Under the pieces are notes generated by a model that ran no database searches, had not been told where the DNA came from, and saw only the letters and a list, made by a program, of their open reading frames with translations. This document shows, piece by piece, positions 16,886-26,122 of a stretch of DNA of 64,000 nucleotides (the stretch's first letter is position 1; the number at the start of each line of letters is the position of its first letter). This stretch comes from Pseudonocardia endophytica. Lineage in GTDB: Bacteria > Actinomycetota > Actinomycetes > Mycobacteriales > Pseudonocardiaceae. A program made the translations under genes and the position numbers. The stretch is taken from positions 1,426,001 through 1,490,000 of the forward strand of contig NZ_SMFZ01000001.1 in assembly GCF_004339565.1 (NCBI RefSeq), given 5' to 3'.

Positions 16886-17440
16886 TCAGCCCGGTATGTG
16901 CGCCGTGCGCAGGACGGTGTCGCCGTAGCGGCGGTCGCGGTCCGGCTCGAACCCGTCCGGCCACGGGAACGGCGTCGTCGACTTCGCCCGTTCGACGACC
17001 ACGGCCGCGCCCGGGGCCAACCATCCGCCAGCCATGGCGGACGCCAGCCAGCCGGCCACCTCGTCGTCGGGGACGGAGTAGGGCGGGTCGGCCAGCAGCA
17101 CGTCGAACGCCCGCTCGGACGGCCGCGCGAGCACGGCCCCGGCCGCGCCGACGATCACCCATCCGCCGAGGCCCACCCCGGAGACGTTGCGGCGCAACAC
17201 CCCCGACGCGCGTCGGTCGGACTCGACGAACACCGCATCGGCCGCGCCGCGGGACAGCGCCTCCAGCCCGAGCGCACCGGAACCGGCACAGACGTCGAGC
17301 ACCACGGCGCCGTCGAGGCCCGGGTCGTGCTCGAGCGACGAGAACAACGCCTCACGCACCCTGTCCGACGTCGGCCGCGTCCCGGACGCCGGCACCTCGA
17401 GCCGCGTGCGCGCCGCCCGCCCGGCGATGATCGACGTCAT
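16886..17440 (-). CDS. rsmD: 16S rRNA (guanine966-N2)-methyltransferase
   Basis: S-adenosylmethionine-dependent methyltransferase acting on 16S rRNA in the 30S assembly pathway. The 184-residue product begins MTSIIAGRAARTRLEVP and has TRPTSDRVREALFSSL, the SAM-binding DVCAGSGALGLEALSRGA and the catalytic DPPY (LLADPPYSVP). The ATG at 17440 gives the family start; the frame extends 86 codons upstream with no recognisable domain. It lies between pyc and coaD, the usual neighbour order in actinobacteria, though the 19-bp array separates it from coaD. Confidence 0.95.
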   Translation of the reverse strand: MTSIIAGRAARTRLEVPASGTRPTSDRVREALFSSLEHDPGLDGAVVLDVCAGSGALGLEALSRGAADAVFVESDRRASGVLRRNVSGVGLGGWVIVGAAGAVLARPSERAFDVLLADPPYSVPDDEVAGWLASAMAGGWLAPGAAVVVERAKSTTPFPWPDGFEPDRDRRYGDTVLRTAHIPG

Positions 17441-17857
17441 GCCGGACCGGTGCCGGGACGTGCTGCGTTCACCCGCCGAGTCTCGCACCGGGCTCTCCAG
17501 GACCCACGCTGTGCTCTGCTCACCTCCACGCAACACCCCGCTCCGCCAACCGTGATGATGTTGCTCCATGCGGTGGTGCGCCCGGGTATGCAGAGCAAAG
17601 GCGCAGTTCAGCGACCTTCCCGAGGCGTCGGCCCGCTTGTCTGCGTCACTCGGTCGGCATGCCGTCACATCATCCGACGGGCGATCCGACCGCGTCACCG
17701 GACGGGGCAGGCCGACCCCGGCGGCGAACCAGCCCGGTCGGGCGACCGATCGAGCGCCGCATCGCGGTCACCGGAGGCGGGTTCCGGTGGTCGACGACCC
17801 CGCCGCACCGTCATGCCCGGTCCGTCGGTGCCGGTCGAGCGTGACGTCGTGGCGGCG
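17441..17857. other. Gap without a recognisable gene
   Basis: 417 bp between rsmD and the end of pyc. The open frames here are upstream extensions of rsmD or antisense to pyc and show no domain. It presumably holds the rsmD promoter. I see no tRNA, strong hairpin or repeat. Confidence 0.5.
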
Positions 17858-20800
17858 CTACTCCAGCTCGACGAGCAGGTCCCCGCCCTCGACCTGCTGC
17901 ACCTCGCCGATCGCCAGTCGCGCGACGCTGCCGGAGCGGTGCGCGGTGATCGACGCCTCCATCTTCATCGCCTCGATCGTCGCGACCGTCTGGCCGGACT
18001 CGACCTTGTCCCCCTCGCCGACCTGCAGCGTGACGACGCCGGCGAACGGGGCCGCGACGTGCGCGTCGTTGCCCTGCTCCGCCTTCTCCGCGGCCTTGAC
18101 CTCGGTGTGCACCGACTCGTCGCGCACCGCGACCGGGCGAAGCTGCCCGTTCAGCGTGGTCAGCAGCGTGCGGTACCCGCGCTCGTCGGGCTCCGAGACG
18201 GCCTCCAGCTCGATGATCAGCGTGACGCCCGGCTCCAGCTCGACGGTGTGCTCGAGGTCCTCCTGCAGCCCGTAGAAGAAGTCCTTCGACGAGAGCACGG
18301 ACGTGTCGCCGTACTGCTCGCGATGGGAGTCGAAGTCCTTCGTCGGCCCGGGGAACAGCAACGAGTTGAGCGTGCGGCGCGGGTCGTCGCGCAGCCCGCG
18401 GCGGTCGTCGATCGAGAGCTCCGCCTTCTCCGCCTCCGGGCTGCGACCCTCGAGCGCACGGGTACGGAACGGCTCCGGCCACCCGGCGGGCGGGTCCCCC
18501 AGCTCGCCGCGCAGGAACCCGATCACCGAGTCCGGCACGTCGAAGCTCGCGGGGTCCTTCTCGAACGCCTCGGCGTCCACCCCGGCGCCGACGAGATGCA
18601 GCGCCAGGTCCCCGACCACCTTCGACGACGGCGTCACCTTCACCAGTCGCCCCAGCATCCGGTCCGCGGCGGCATAGCAGTCCTCGATCAGCTCGAACCG
18701 CTCGCCGAGACCGAGCGCGATCGCCTGCTGGCGCAGGTTGGACAGCTGCCCGCCGGGGATCTCGTGGTGGTAGACGCGGCCGGTGGGCGACGCGAGCCCG
18801 GACTCGAACGGCGCGTAGACCTTCCGCACCGCCTCCCAGTACGGCTCCATGTCCCCGACGGCGGCCAGCGACAGGCCGGTCGCCCGCGGTGTGTGGTCGG
18901 TCGCCGCGACCAGCGCGGACAACGACGGCTGCGACGTCGTCCCGGCCATCGACGCGATCGCCCCGTCCACCGCGTCCACGCCGGCGTCGATCGCCGTGAC
19001 GAGCGTGGCCAGCTGACCGCCCGCCGTGTCGTGGGTGTGCAGGTGCACCGGCAGGTCGAACCGCTCGCGCAGCGCCGTGACCAGCGTGCGCGCGGCTGGT
19101 GGTCGCAGCAGGCCGGCCATGTCCTTGATCGCCAGGACGTGCGCGCCCGCGTCCACGATCTGCTCGGCGAGCCGCAGGTAGTAGTCCAGCGTGTACAGAT
19201 CCTCGGCCGGGTCGGCGAGGTCGGCCGTGTAACAGAGCGCGACCTCGGCCAGCGCCGTCCCGGTCTCCCGCACGGCCGCGATCGCCGGGCGCATCTGCTC
19301 GACGTCGTTGAGCGCGTCGAAGATCCGGAAGATGTCCATCCCGGTCGTCGCGGCCTCGGCGACGAACGCGTCGGTCACCTCGGTCGGGTACGGCGTGTAG
19401 CCGACCGTGTTCCGGCCCCGCAGCAACATCTGGGTGCAGAGGTTCGGTGCCGCCTCCTTGATCGCGGCGAGGCGGTCCCAGGGGTCCTCGGCGAGGAAGC
19501 GCAGCGCGACGTCGTAGGTCGCGCCGCCCCAGCACTCGATCGAGAGCAGCTCCGGCATCGTGCGCGCGACGTACGGCGCGACGGCCAGGATGTCCCGCGT
19601 CCGCACGCGGGTGGCCAGCAGCGACTGGTGCGCGTCACGGAACGTCGTGTCGGTGACCGCGACGGCGGTCTGCTCGCGGAGACGGCGAGCGAACCCCTCC
19701 GGTCCGAGCTGCCGGAGCAGCTGCGCCGATCCGTCCGGAGCCGGGACGTTCAGGTCCACACCGGACGGCAGCTTGTCGACCGGTTCGACGACCTCGGGCC
19801 GCCCGCCGTTCGGCTGGTTCACCGTGATCTCGGCGAGGTACTGCAACGCGCGCGAGCCACGGTCGGCGGACGGGCGGGCCTTGAGCAGGTGCGGGCGGTC
19901 CTCGATGAAGCTCGTGTTCACGCGGCCGGCCCGGAAGTCCTCGTCCTCGAGCACGGCGGCCAGGAACGGGAGGTTCGTCGCGACGCCGCGCAGCCGGAAC
20001 TCGGCCAGCGCGCGACGGGCGCGGCGGGCGGCGTTGTGGAAGTCGTGCCCGTAGCAGGTCAGCTTGACCAGCATCGAGTCGAAGTGCGCGGACACCTCGG
20101 CGCCGACGTGCACGGTGCCGCCGTCCAGGCGCACGCCAGGACCACCCGGCGAGCGGTAGACGGAGATCGTCCCGACGTCCGGGCGGAACTCGTTCGCCGG
20201 GTCCTCGGTGGTGATCCGGGTCTGCATCGCGGCGCCGTTCAGCGTGATCTCGTCCTGGGTCAGCGCCAGGTCCGGCAGCGTGGCGCCGGACGCGATCCGC
20301 AGCTGCGCGATGACCAGGTCCCGGTCGGTGACCTGCTCGGTCACCGTGTGCTCGACCTGGATGCGCGGGTTCATCTCGATGAAGTGGTGCTGCCCCCGCT
20401 CGTCGAGCAGGAACTCGACGGTGCCCGCGTTGACGTAGCCGATCTGGCGCGCGAAGTCGACGGCGTCGGCGCAGATCCGGTCCCGGATCTCCGGGTCCAG
20501 GTTCGGCGCCGGCGCGATCTCGACGACCTTCTGGTGGCGGCGCTGCACCGAGCAGTCCCGCTCGTAGAGGTGCACGACGTTGCCGTCGGCGTCGGCGAGG
20601 ATCTGCACCTCGATGTGCCGCGGATTCACCACGGCCTGCTCCAGGAACACCGTCGGATCCCCGAACGCGGACTCCGCCTCGCGCATCGCGGCCTCGATGG
20701 CGTCGCGCAGGTCGTCGGGCTCCTTGACCCGCCGCATGCCGCGCCCACCACCACCGGCGACGGCCTTGACGAAGATCGGGTAGTCGATGCCGTCGGACGC

Positions 20801-21238
20801 GCGCAGCAGTTCCTCGACGTCCGACGACGGGTCCGACGACTCGAGCACCGGCACACCCGCCTCGCGGGCGGCGGCGACGGCGCGGAACTTGTTGCCGGTC
20901 AGGTGCAGGACCTCGGTCGGCGGCCCGACGAACGTGATGCCGGCCTCGTCGCACGCCCGGGCGAGGTCCGGGTTCTCGGACATGAAGCCGTAGCCCGGGT
21001 AGACGGCGTCGGCGCCCGCCTTCTTCGCCGCCTTGATGACCTCCTCGACGGAGAGGTACGCCCGGACCGGGTGGCCGGGCTCGCCGATCCGGTACGACTC
21101 GTCGGCCTTGGCCCGGTGCAGCGAGTTCCGGTCCTCGTACGGGAACACCGCGACCGTCGAGACGCCCAGCTCGAACGCGGCCCGGAACGCGCGGATCGCG
21201 ATCTCACCGCGGTTGGCCACCAGCACCTTGCCGAACAT
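17858..21238 (-). CDS. pyc: Pyruvate carboxylase
   Basis: Biotin enzyme making oxaloacetate from pyruvate, bicarbonate and ATP, the main anaplerotic step. The 1,126-residue product is full length. The order is biotin carboxylase (residues 1-450; ATP-grasp with AVAGGGGRGMR, and EMNPRIQVEHTVTEQVTD), carboxyltransferase (about 530-800; TDTTFRDAHQSLLATRVRT, GGATYDVALRFL, metal-binding HLHTHDTAGG), a PYC-OADA domain, and a biotinyl domain with EAMKM; the biotinylated Lys is at about 1092. The ATG at 21238 starts the typical FGKVLVANRGEIAIR. A very long open frame on the opposite strand is a codon-usage shadow. Confidence 0.98.
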   Translation of the reverse strand: MFGKVLVANRGEIAIRAFRAAFELGVSTVAVFPYEDRNSLHRAKADESYRIGEPGHPVRAYLSVEEVIKAAKKAGADAVYPGYGFMSENPDLARACDEAGITFVGPPTEVLHLTGNKFRAVAAAREAGVPVLESSDPSSDVEELLRASDGIDYPIFVKAVAGGGGRGMRRVKEPDDLRDAIEAAMREAESAFGDPTVFLEQAVVNPRHIEVQILADADGNVVHLYERDCSVQRRHQKVVEIAPAPNLDPEIRDRICADAVDFARQIGYVNAGTVEFLLDERGQHHFIEMNPRIQVEHTVTEQVTDRDLVIAQLRIASGATLPDLALTQDEITLNGAAMQTRITTEDPANEFRPDVGTISVYRSPGGPGVRLDGGTVHVGAEVSAHFDSMLVKLTCYGHDFHNAARRARRALAEFRLRGVATNLPFLAAVLEDEDFRAGRVNTSFIEDRPHLLKARPSADRGSRALQYLAEITVNQPNGGRPEVVEPVDKLPSGVDLNVPAPDGSAQLLRQLGPEGFARRLREQTAVAVTDTTFRDAHQSLLATRVRTRDILAVAPYVARTMPELLSIECWGGATYDVALRFLAEDPWDRLAAIKEAAPNLCTQMLLRGRNTVGYTPYPTEVTDAFVAEAATTGMDIFRIFDALNDVEQMRPAIAAVRETGTALAEVALCYTADLADPAEDLYTLDYYLRLAEQIVDAGAHVLAIKDMAGLLRPPAARTLVTALRERFDLPVHLHTHDTAGGQLATLVTAIDAGVDAVDGAIASMAGTTSQPSLSALVAATDHTPRATGLSLAAVGDMEPYWEAVRKVYAPFESGLASPTGRVYHHEIPGGQLSNLRQQAIALGLGERFELIEDCYAAADRMLGRLVKVTPSSKVVGDLALHLVGAGVDAEAFEKDPASFDVPDSVIGFLRGELGDPPAGWPEPFRTRALEGRSPEAEKAELSIDDRRGLRDDPRRTLNSLLFPGPTKDFDSHREQYGDTSVLSSKDFFYGLQEDLEHTVELEPGVTLIIELEAVSEPDERGYRTLLTTLNGQLRPVAVRDESVHTEVKAAEKAEQGNDAHVAAPFAGVVTLQVGEGDKVESGQTVATIEAMKMEASITAHRSGSVARLAIGEVQQVEGGDLLVELE

Positions 21239-21406
21239 CGCACTCCTCGCTCCCGAACCGGACGGACGCGTGATCGTTGCACGGCAGCGGCGGGGCCGAC
21301 CACCGTGCGACTCAGGGTGAGACTGGGGGCCACCCCGACGGATTCCGGGGTCGGCAGTCGTTCGGAGCCCACCGCTCGGCGTCCGATTCCGGCTAGCGTG
21401 GAGGAC

Positions 21407-22285
21407 ATGACACGCCGCCGCTCCCGGCGTCCGGCCGACCGCCGCGCCCACGGACAGTTCCCCGGATACGGGCACGGGCATGGTCACGGCTACGGCGGCG
21501 TGGCGGTGCGCGATGCGTACCGCATGGAGCGACGCGACCGGCGCCGCGAGCGGCGGATGCGCCGCAGGCACGGACGACGGGGCGGGCCGCCCGCCCTCCT
21601 GTTCGTGCTCGGTGCCCTGGTCGGTCTGGTCTTTCTCGGTGCGATCGCGGTCCGGGTCGCCATCGGGATCGTCGAGGGCCTGTTCCCGCTGATCGTGATC
21701 GGCCTCGTCGGGTGGATGATGTTCCGGCTCGTCCGCCGCGCTCGTCGCGCCGCCCCGGCACCGGACGTCCCGCAGCAGGGCCGGCCCGCTACCGGTGAGC
21801 AGGTGTGGAACCGCGCGAAGGCGGAGTTCGACCGGGTGCGCGCCGAGTACACCGCCCACGAGTGCGACCCGATGGCCGTCCTGCGCCGTCCCGCCCTGTC
21901 CGACGTGTCGGTGGCCAGCACGGCCCGGTTCGTGGACGCATTCGCCGAGGCCCAGGCGTTGGACACGGAGACCTACCCGGGCAGCCCGCACGACGCCGGC
22001 TTCGTCGCCGCCGCCGAGCATGCGTCGCGGGCCTGGCAGGCCGCGCAGGACGCGGCCGACCGGATCCGGCTCTCCGGTCTCCCGCCCGCGGAGCGCTCCT
22101 CGGTGGAGCGCGTGCTCAAGCTGCTGACGACGGCCCGCGACTCGGACTCCGAGCCGGAGCGTCTCGCCGCCTACGCCCGCGCGCGCTCCGAGCTGGACCG
22201 ACTGGACCGCGCCGGGATCGTGCACCTGCCACGAACCGCCCGAGCCGCGATCGACGAGAACTCACGGCGAGCTCTTCCGGGCTGA
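21407..22285 (+). CDS. Hypothetical two-helix membrane protein
   Basis: A 292-residue protein of no family I can name. Residues 1-66 are very basic ([16 protein letters not shown], then RRDRRRERRMRRRHGRRGG) with a His/Gly stretch (GYGHGHGHGYGG). Two hydrophobic segments at about residues 66-90 and 92-108 form a membrane hairpin. The C-terminal 170 residues are soluble and helical (FVDAFAEAQALDTETYPGSP, then a charged helix to the end). The ATG at 21407 has GGAGG six bases upstream. The gene is convergent with recG (1 bp between stops) and divergent from pyc. Being on the strand opposite both neighbours and having its own good start argues that it is real. Confidence 0.82.
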   Translation: MTRRRSRRPADRRAHGQFPGYGHGHGHGYGGVAVRDAYRMERRDRRRERRMRRRHGRRGGPPALLFVLGALVGLVFLGAIAVRVAIGIVEGLFPLIVIGLVGWMMFRLVRRARRAAPAPDVPQQGRPATGEQVWNRAKAEFDRVRAEYTAHECDPMAVLRRPALSDVSVASTARFVDAFAEAQALDTETYPGSPHDAGFVAAAEHASRAWQAAQDAADRIRLSGLPPAERSSVERVLKLLTTARDSDSEPERLAAYARARSELDRLDRAGIVHLPRTARAAIDENSRRALPG

Positions 22286-22286
22286 G

Positions 22287-24473
22287 TCAGGCCTTGTCCA
22301 GGTAGGCCGCCCGCTCCTCGTCGCCGACGGTCTCCCCGACGAGTGCGGCGAGACCCGGGTGCCCGGCCAGGCCGGGGTCGGCGTCCACCAGGTCGATCGC
22401 GTACACCTGAGCCTTCCGGATGACCTCCTCGTGGCGCAGCAGGGACAGCAGCTTCAGACCCGAGCGGGCGCCGGACTGGGTCGCGCCGAGCACGTCACCC
22501 TCCCGGCGCAGCTCCAGGTCGTGCCGGGCCAGCTCGAACCCGTCGGTCGTGCCGGCGACGGCGTCGAGGCGCTCGCGGGCGGTCGTCGCGGCGGGCATGT
22601 CGGTCACCAGCAGGCACACGCCCGGCGCCGAGCCCCGGCCGACCCGGCCGCGCAGCTGGTGCAGCTGGGACAGGCCGAACCGGTCCGCGTCCAGGATCAC
22701 CATGCCCGTCGAGTTCGGGACGTCCACGCCGACCTCGATCACGGTCGTGGCGACCAGCACGTCGGTCTCGCCGCGCTCGAACGCGCGCATCACGGCGTCC
22801 TTCTCGTCCGCCGGGAGCTTGCCGTGCAGGATCCCGATCCGCAGGCCGGACAGCGGGCCGTCCTCCAGCTTCGGCGCCACGTCCAGCACGGCCAGAGGTG
22901 GGCGTCGCTCCTCACCGTCGGGCCCGTCGTCGTCCTCCGGCGGCTCCTCGGGCTCCTCGACGGCGTCCGGCTTCGACTGGTCCCCGACGCGCGGGCAGAC
23001 CACGTAGCACTGGTGCCCGCCCTCGACCTCCTCGCGCACGCGCTTCCAGATCCGGTCGAACCACGACGGGTGGTCGGCCAGCGGGACGACCGACGTCGCG
23101 ATCGGCGACCGGCCGCCGGGCAGGCCGTGCAGCGCGGAGATCTCCAGGTCCCCGTACACGGTCATCGCGACCGTGCGCGGGATCGGCGTCGCGGTCATCA
23201 CGAGCATGTGCGGGGCGAGCTCGCCGCGACCGCGCAGGGCGTCGCGCTGCTCGACGCCGAACCGGTGCTGCTCGTCCACCACCACGAGGCCCAGGTCGGC
23301 GAACCCGACCGTGTCCTGGATCAGCGCGTGCGTGCCGACCACGATCCCGGCGGCCCCGGACTGCGCGTCGAGCAGCGCCTGCCGTCGTGCCTTCGCACCG
23401 AGGGACCCGGTGAGCAGCGTGACCGACGTCGCCTCCTCGGCCGCGCCCAGCTCGCCGGCCTGCCCGAGCGGACCGAGCATCGCCCGCAGCGACCGCGCGT
23501 GCTGCGCGGCGAGCACCTCGGTCGGGGCGAGCATGGCGGCCTGCCGCCCGGCGTCGACGACCTGCAGCATCGCCCGCAGCGCGACGATCGTCTTGCCGGC
23601 GCCGACGTCGCCCTGGACCAACCGGTTCATCGGGTGGGAGTGCCCGAGGTCCTCTGCCACCTCGGCGCCGACGGCGTGCTGGCCGTCGGTCAGCGCGAAC
23701 GGCAGCCGCGCGTCGAACGCGTCCAGCAACCCGCCCGGGCGCGGCGGGCACGGCGCCGCCGGACGCGACACCGTCGCCTGCCTGCGTAGCGCGAGCGCCA
23801 GCTGCACGCCCATCGCCTCGTCCCACACCAGCCGGTGCCGCGACGCGTGGATGTCCGCCTCGGCCTGCGGGACGTGGATCCGGCGCAGCGCCCGCCCCAG
23901 GTCGGAGAGCTTCTCCCGCTCGCGCAGCGACTCGGGCAACGGGTCCGTCGGGTCGTCCAGCAGGTCCAGCACCTGCCGTACGCAGCGGGCGACCTCCTGC
24001 GAGCTGATCTTCGACGTGGCCGGGTAGACGGACAGGAACGGCCGCAGCGAGTCCGACTCGTCGATCTCCTCGAACTGCGGGTGCGTGAGCTGCAACCGCT
24101 TGTTGAACACTCCGACCTTGCCGGAGAACACCGCGCGCAGCCCCGGCTTCACGAACCCCTTGAGCTTGTGTGCGTTGAAGAACGTGCAGTCCAGCTCGCC
24201 GCCCTTCTCGTCGCGCACGACGACGTTGAGCAGCTGCCCGCGCCGCGACCGCATCTGGCGCAGCGTCGCCTTCTCCACCTGCGCGACGACCGTGGCGTGC
24301 TCCCCGACGACGAGCCCGGCGATGTCGGTCAGGCGCCCGCGGTCCACGTAGCGGCGCGGATAGTGCCGGACGAGGTCCCCGACCGTGGCGATACCCAGCG
24401 ACGACTCCAGCGCGTCCGCCGCCTTCTTGCCGATCGGGCCGATCAGCCGCGTGTCGAGGTCCGTCCCGCTCAC
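22287..24473 (-). CDS. recG: ATP-dependent DNA helicase RecG
   Basis: Branch-migration helicase that regresses stalled forks and processes Holliday junctions. The 728-residue product has the N-terminal wedge/OB domain (GIATVGDLVRHYPRRYVDR, residues 25-50), helicase motif I GDVGAGKT at about residue 290, motif II DEQHRFG, motif III TATPIPRT, and motif VI QLRGRVGRG. An acidic insertion of about 25 residues (EEPEEPPEDDDGPDGEERR) sits between motifs III and IV. The GTG at 24473 gives the family start; the open frame upstream overlaps the divergent rpmB. It is convergent with the membrane-protein gene. Confidence 0.97.
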   Translation of the reverse strand: MSGTDLDTRLIGPIGKKAADALESSLGIATVGDLVRHYPRRYVDRGRLTDIAGLVVGEHATVVAQVEKATLRQMRSRRGQLLNVVVRDEKGGELDCTFFNAHKLKGFVKPGLRAVFSGKVGVFNKRLQLTHPQFEEIDESDSLRPFLSVYPATSKISSQEVARCVRQVLDLLDDPTDPLPESLREREKLSDLGRALRRIHVPQAEADIHASRHRLVWDEAMGVQLALALRRQATVSRPAAPCPPRPGGLLDAFDARLPFALTDGQHAVGAEVAEDLGHSHPMNRLVQGDVGAGKTIVALRAMLQVVDAGRQAAMLAPTEVLAAQHARSLRAMLGPLGQAGELGAAEEATSVTLLTGSLGAKARRQALLDAQSGAAGIVVGTHALIQDTVGFADLGLVVVDEQHRFGVEQRDALRGRGELAPHMLVMTATPIPRTVAMTVYGDLEISALHGLPGGRSPIATSVVPLADHPSWFDRIWKRVREEVEGGHQCYVVCPRVGDQSKPDAVEEPEEPPEDDDGPDGEERRPPLAVLDVAPKLEDGPLSGLRIGILHGKLPADEKDAVMRAFERGETDVLVATTVIEVGVDVPNSTGMVILDADRFGLSQLHQLRGRVGRGSAPGVCLLVTDMPAATTARERLDAVAGTTDGFELARHDLELRREGDVLGATQSGARSGLKLLSLLRHEEVIRKAQVYAIDLVDADPGLAGHPGLAALVGETVGDEERAAYLDKA

Positions 24474-24498
24474 AACCGCGATGCAACCACAGGACCCC

Positions 24499-24529
24499 GA
24501 CAACACCGCGTCGCAGGGGCCGGTAGACT
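24499..24529 (+). promoter_or_regulatory. Candidate promoter of rpmB
   Basis: TAGACT at 24524-24529 fits the actinobacterial -10 consensus TANNNT. GACAAC at 24499-24504 is a poor -35 with a 19-bp spacer. The start codon of rpmB is 61 bp downstream. Confidence 0.35.
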
Positions 24530-24590
24530 CATCCGTCGAGTCCCGGTTCTCCGGGCGTTTCGTGATAGTCCACCGTGAAGGAGTACCGAC

Positions 24591-24782
24591 GTGGCTGCCG
24601 TCTGCGACGTCTGCGGCAAGGGTCCGGGCTTCGGCATGCGCGTCTCGCACTCGCACCGTCGGACCCACCGTCGCTGGAACCCGAACATCCAGACCGTGCG
24701 CGCGCGGACCAACGGCGGCAACCGCCGCCGGGTCAACGCCTGCACGTCCTGCCTGAAGGCCGGGAAGATCACCCGCGCCTGA
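24591..24782 (+). CDS. rpmB: Ribosomal protein bL28, zinc-binding type
   Basis: A 63-residue protein of the large ribosomal subunit. It opens [20 protein letters not shown] and has a second cysteine pair in [12 protein letters not shown], so it is the zinc-binding (C+) form. [13 protein letters not shown] is typical of bL28. The GTG at 24591 follows GAAGGAG by seven bases, the clearest ribosome-binding site in the window. It is divergent from recG, and a very strong hairpin terminator lies 13 bp beyond the stop. Confidence 0.97.
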   Translation: MAAVCDVCGKGPGFGMRVSHSHRRTHRRWNPNIQTVRARTNGGNRRRVNACTSCLKAGKITRA

Positions 24783-24795
24783 CGGAGTACACCCG

Positions 24796-24838
24796 CGCGA
24801 ACGCCGGTGGTGACCAGTGGTCACCACCGGCGTTCGCG
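24796..24838. terminator. Strong bidirectional terminator hairpin after rpmB
   Basis: A perfect inverted repeat with 21-bp arms and a one-base centre (CGCGAACGCCGG ... CCGGCGTTCGCG). It fills the gap between two convergent genes, rpmB (stop at 24782) and the DUF1707 gene (stop at 24841). There is no T-run, as is common for actinobacterial terminators. Confidence 0.85.
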
Positions 24839-24840
24839 TG

Positions 24841-25431
24841 TCAGGTCCCGAACATCGCCTTCCACCCGGTGCGCGGGCCACGAATGGTCAGCGACCCCAT
24901 CCCGGCCTTGCCGGTGACCGTCAGGTGCGGCCCACCGCCGGGGATCGACCCGACCTTCGACTTGATGTCGCCCCACGACCCGCGCACGCCGTCGACGTTC
25001 GCCGTCGCGCCCTCCGGCACGATGATCAGGATCTCGCCCATCCCGACCGACACCTCGACGTCGATCCGGTTCGGCACCGACGTCGCCTGCGTGAGGTCGA
25101 GGTGGATCGAGCCCATGCCGGAGGTCAGGCGCAGCGACGCGGGTACCCGCCAGTCGCCCTCCCGCTTGAGCGACCCCATGTCGGTACGCAGCTGCAGCGG
25201 CTCGGCTCGCTCGGCCGGGGTCGCCGAAGCCATCGGGACGACCTCACCCGCGCCGGGCAGGTCGGCCAGGGGTGGCCGCAGCTCGGAGTACGTCTTCGCC
25301 GCGTAGACGGCGTCCAGCCGCTCCTCGAGCTCGGCCAGCGTGATCCGGCCCTCGCCCATCGCCGTGTGGAGACGCTGCGCGGCGGCCTCCCGGTCGGCGT
25401 CGGATATCCGCATCTCCCCCGGGTCGCTCAT
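24841..25431 (-). CDS. DUF1707 SHOCT-like domain protein with a LiaF-like C-terminal beta domain
   Basis: A 196-residue soluble protein. Residues 5-58 are a DUF1707 domain (MRISDADREAAAQRLHTAMGEGRITLAELEERLDAVYAAKTYSEL), the short helical module very common in actinobacteria, often fused to other domains. Residues 85-196 are repetitive beta-strands with GMGSIHLDLTQA, VGMGEILIIVP and KAGMGSLTIRGP, resembling cell-wall-active-antibiotics-response (LiaF) C-terminal domains. No transmembrane helix is seen. It lies 10 bp from the end of ung on the same strand and could be cotranscribed. Function unknown; an envelope-stress link is only by analogy. Confidence 0.85.
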   Translation of the reverse strand: MSDPGEMRISDADREAAAQRLHTAMGEGRITLAELEERLDAVYAAKTYSELRPPLADLPGAGEVVPMASATPAERAEPLQLRTDMGSLKREGDWRVPASLRLTSGMGSIHLDLTQATSVPNRIDVEVSVGMGEILIIVPEGATANVDGVRGSWGDIKSKVGSIPGGGPHLTVTGKAGMGSLTIRGPRTGWKAMFGT

Positions 25432-25441
25432 GGCCCCGATT

Positions 25442-26122
25442 CTATGGCAGCTTCCAGTCGACGGGATCGCCGCCGATCTCCTCGAGCAGGTCGTTGGCCC
25501 GGCTGAACGGGCGCGAGCCGAAAAAGCCCCGGTCGGCCGACATCGGGCTCGGGTGGGCCGACTCGATGATCGGCACGTCCACGAGCAGAGGCGCCAGGTT
25601 GCGCGCGTCGCGGCCCCAGAGGATCGCCACCATCGGGTCCGCATCGCGTTCGACGAGGGCGCGGATCGCCTGCTCGGTGACGGCCTCCCAGCCCTTGTCC
25701 CGGTGCGAGCCGGGCGATCCCGGTTCGACGGTCAGGCACCTGTTGAGCAGCAGCACGCCCTGCTCGGTCCACGGCGTCAGGTCACCGGAGGACGGCGCGG
25801 GGTGACCGAGGTCCTCGGAGTACTCGCGGAAGATGTTGGACAGCGAGCGCGGCAGCGGCCGGGTCTGGGCCGAGACCGAGAACGACAGCCCGACGGCGTG
25901 ACCGGGCGTCGGGTACGGGTCCTGTCCGACGATCAGCACCCGGACCTGGTCGAACGGCTGCTGGAACGCGCGCAGCACGTTGGCACCCGCCGGCAGGTAC
26001 TTCCGCCCCGCGGCGATCTCCTGGCGCAGGAACTCGCCCATCTGCGTCACGACCGGCGCGACCGGCTCCAGCGCCTGCGCCCACCCGGCCTCGACGACCT
26101 CGTTCAACGGCTTCCCGGCCAT
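25442..26122 (-). CDS. ung: Uracil-DNA glycosylase, family 1
   Basis: Excises uracil from DNA, the first step of base-excision repair after cytosine deamination. The 226-residue product has the water-activating loop GQDPYP (catalytic Asp 68), [12 protein letters not shown], the uracil-recognition stretch VAILWGRDA and the DNA-intercalating HPSPMS near residue 190. The length is normal. The ATG at 26122 overlaps the stop of the gamma-carbonic anhydrase gene (TGATG), so the two are translationally coupled. Confidence 0.97.
   Translation of the reverse strand: MAGKPLNEVVEAGWAQALEPVAPVVTQMGEFLRQEIAAGRKYLPAGANVLRAFQQPFDQVRVLIVGQDPYPTPGHAVGLSFSVSAQTRPLPRSLSNIFREYSEDLGHPAPSSGDLTPWTEQGVLLLNRCLTVEPGSPGSHRDKGWEAVTEQAIRALVERDADPMVAILWGRDARNLAPLLVDVPIIESAHPSPMSADRGFFGSRPFSRANDLLEEIGGDPVDWKLP

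Noticed and set aside
16230-17162. Long minus-strand frame through the 19-bp array with repeated PYGERARPGVRAPRITA-type blocks
   Set aside because: The protein repeats only mirror the DNA repeats, all six frames are open here because of the high GC, and it overlaps the start of the real rsmD frame.
16898-22285. A 1,795-codon open frame on the plus strand across rsmD and pyc
   Set aside because: It is antisense to pyc, has shadow composition (Arg, Val, Asp, Leu in repeats) and no domain. Only its last 292 codons, from ATG 21407, form a credible gene.
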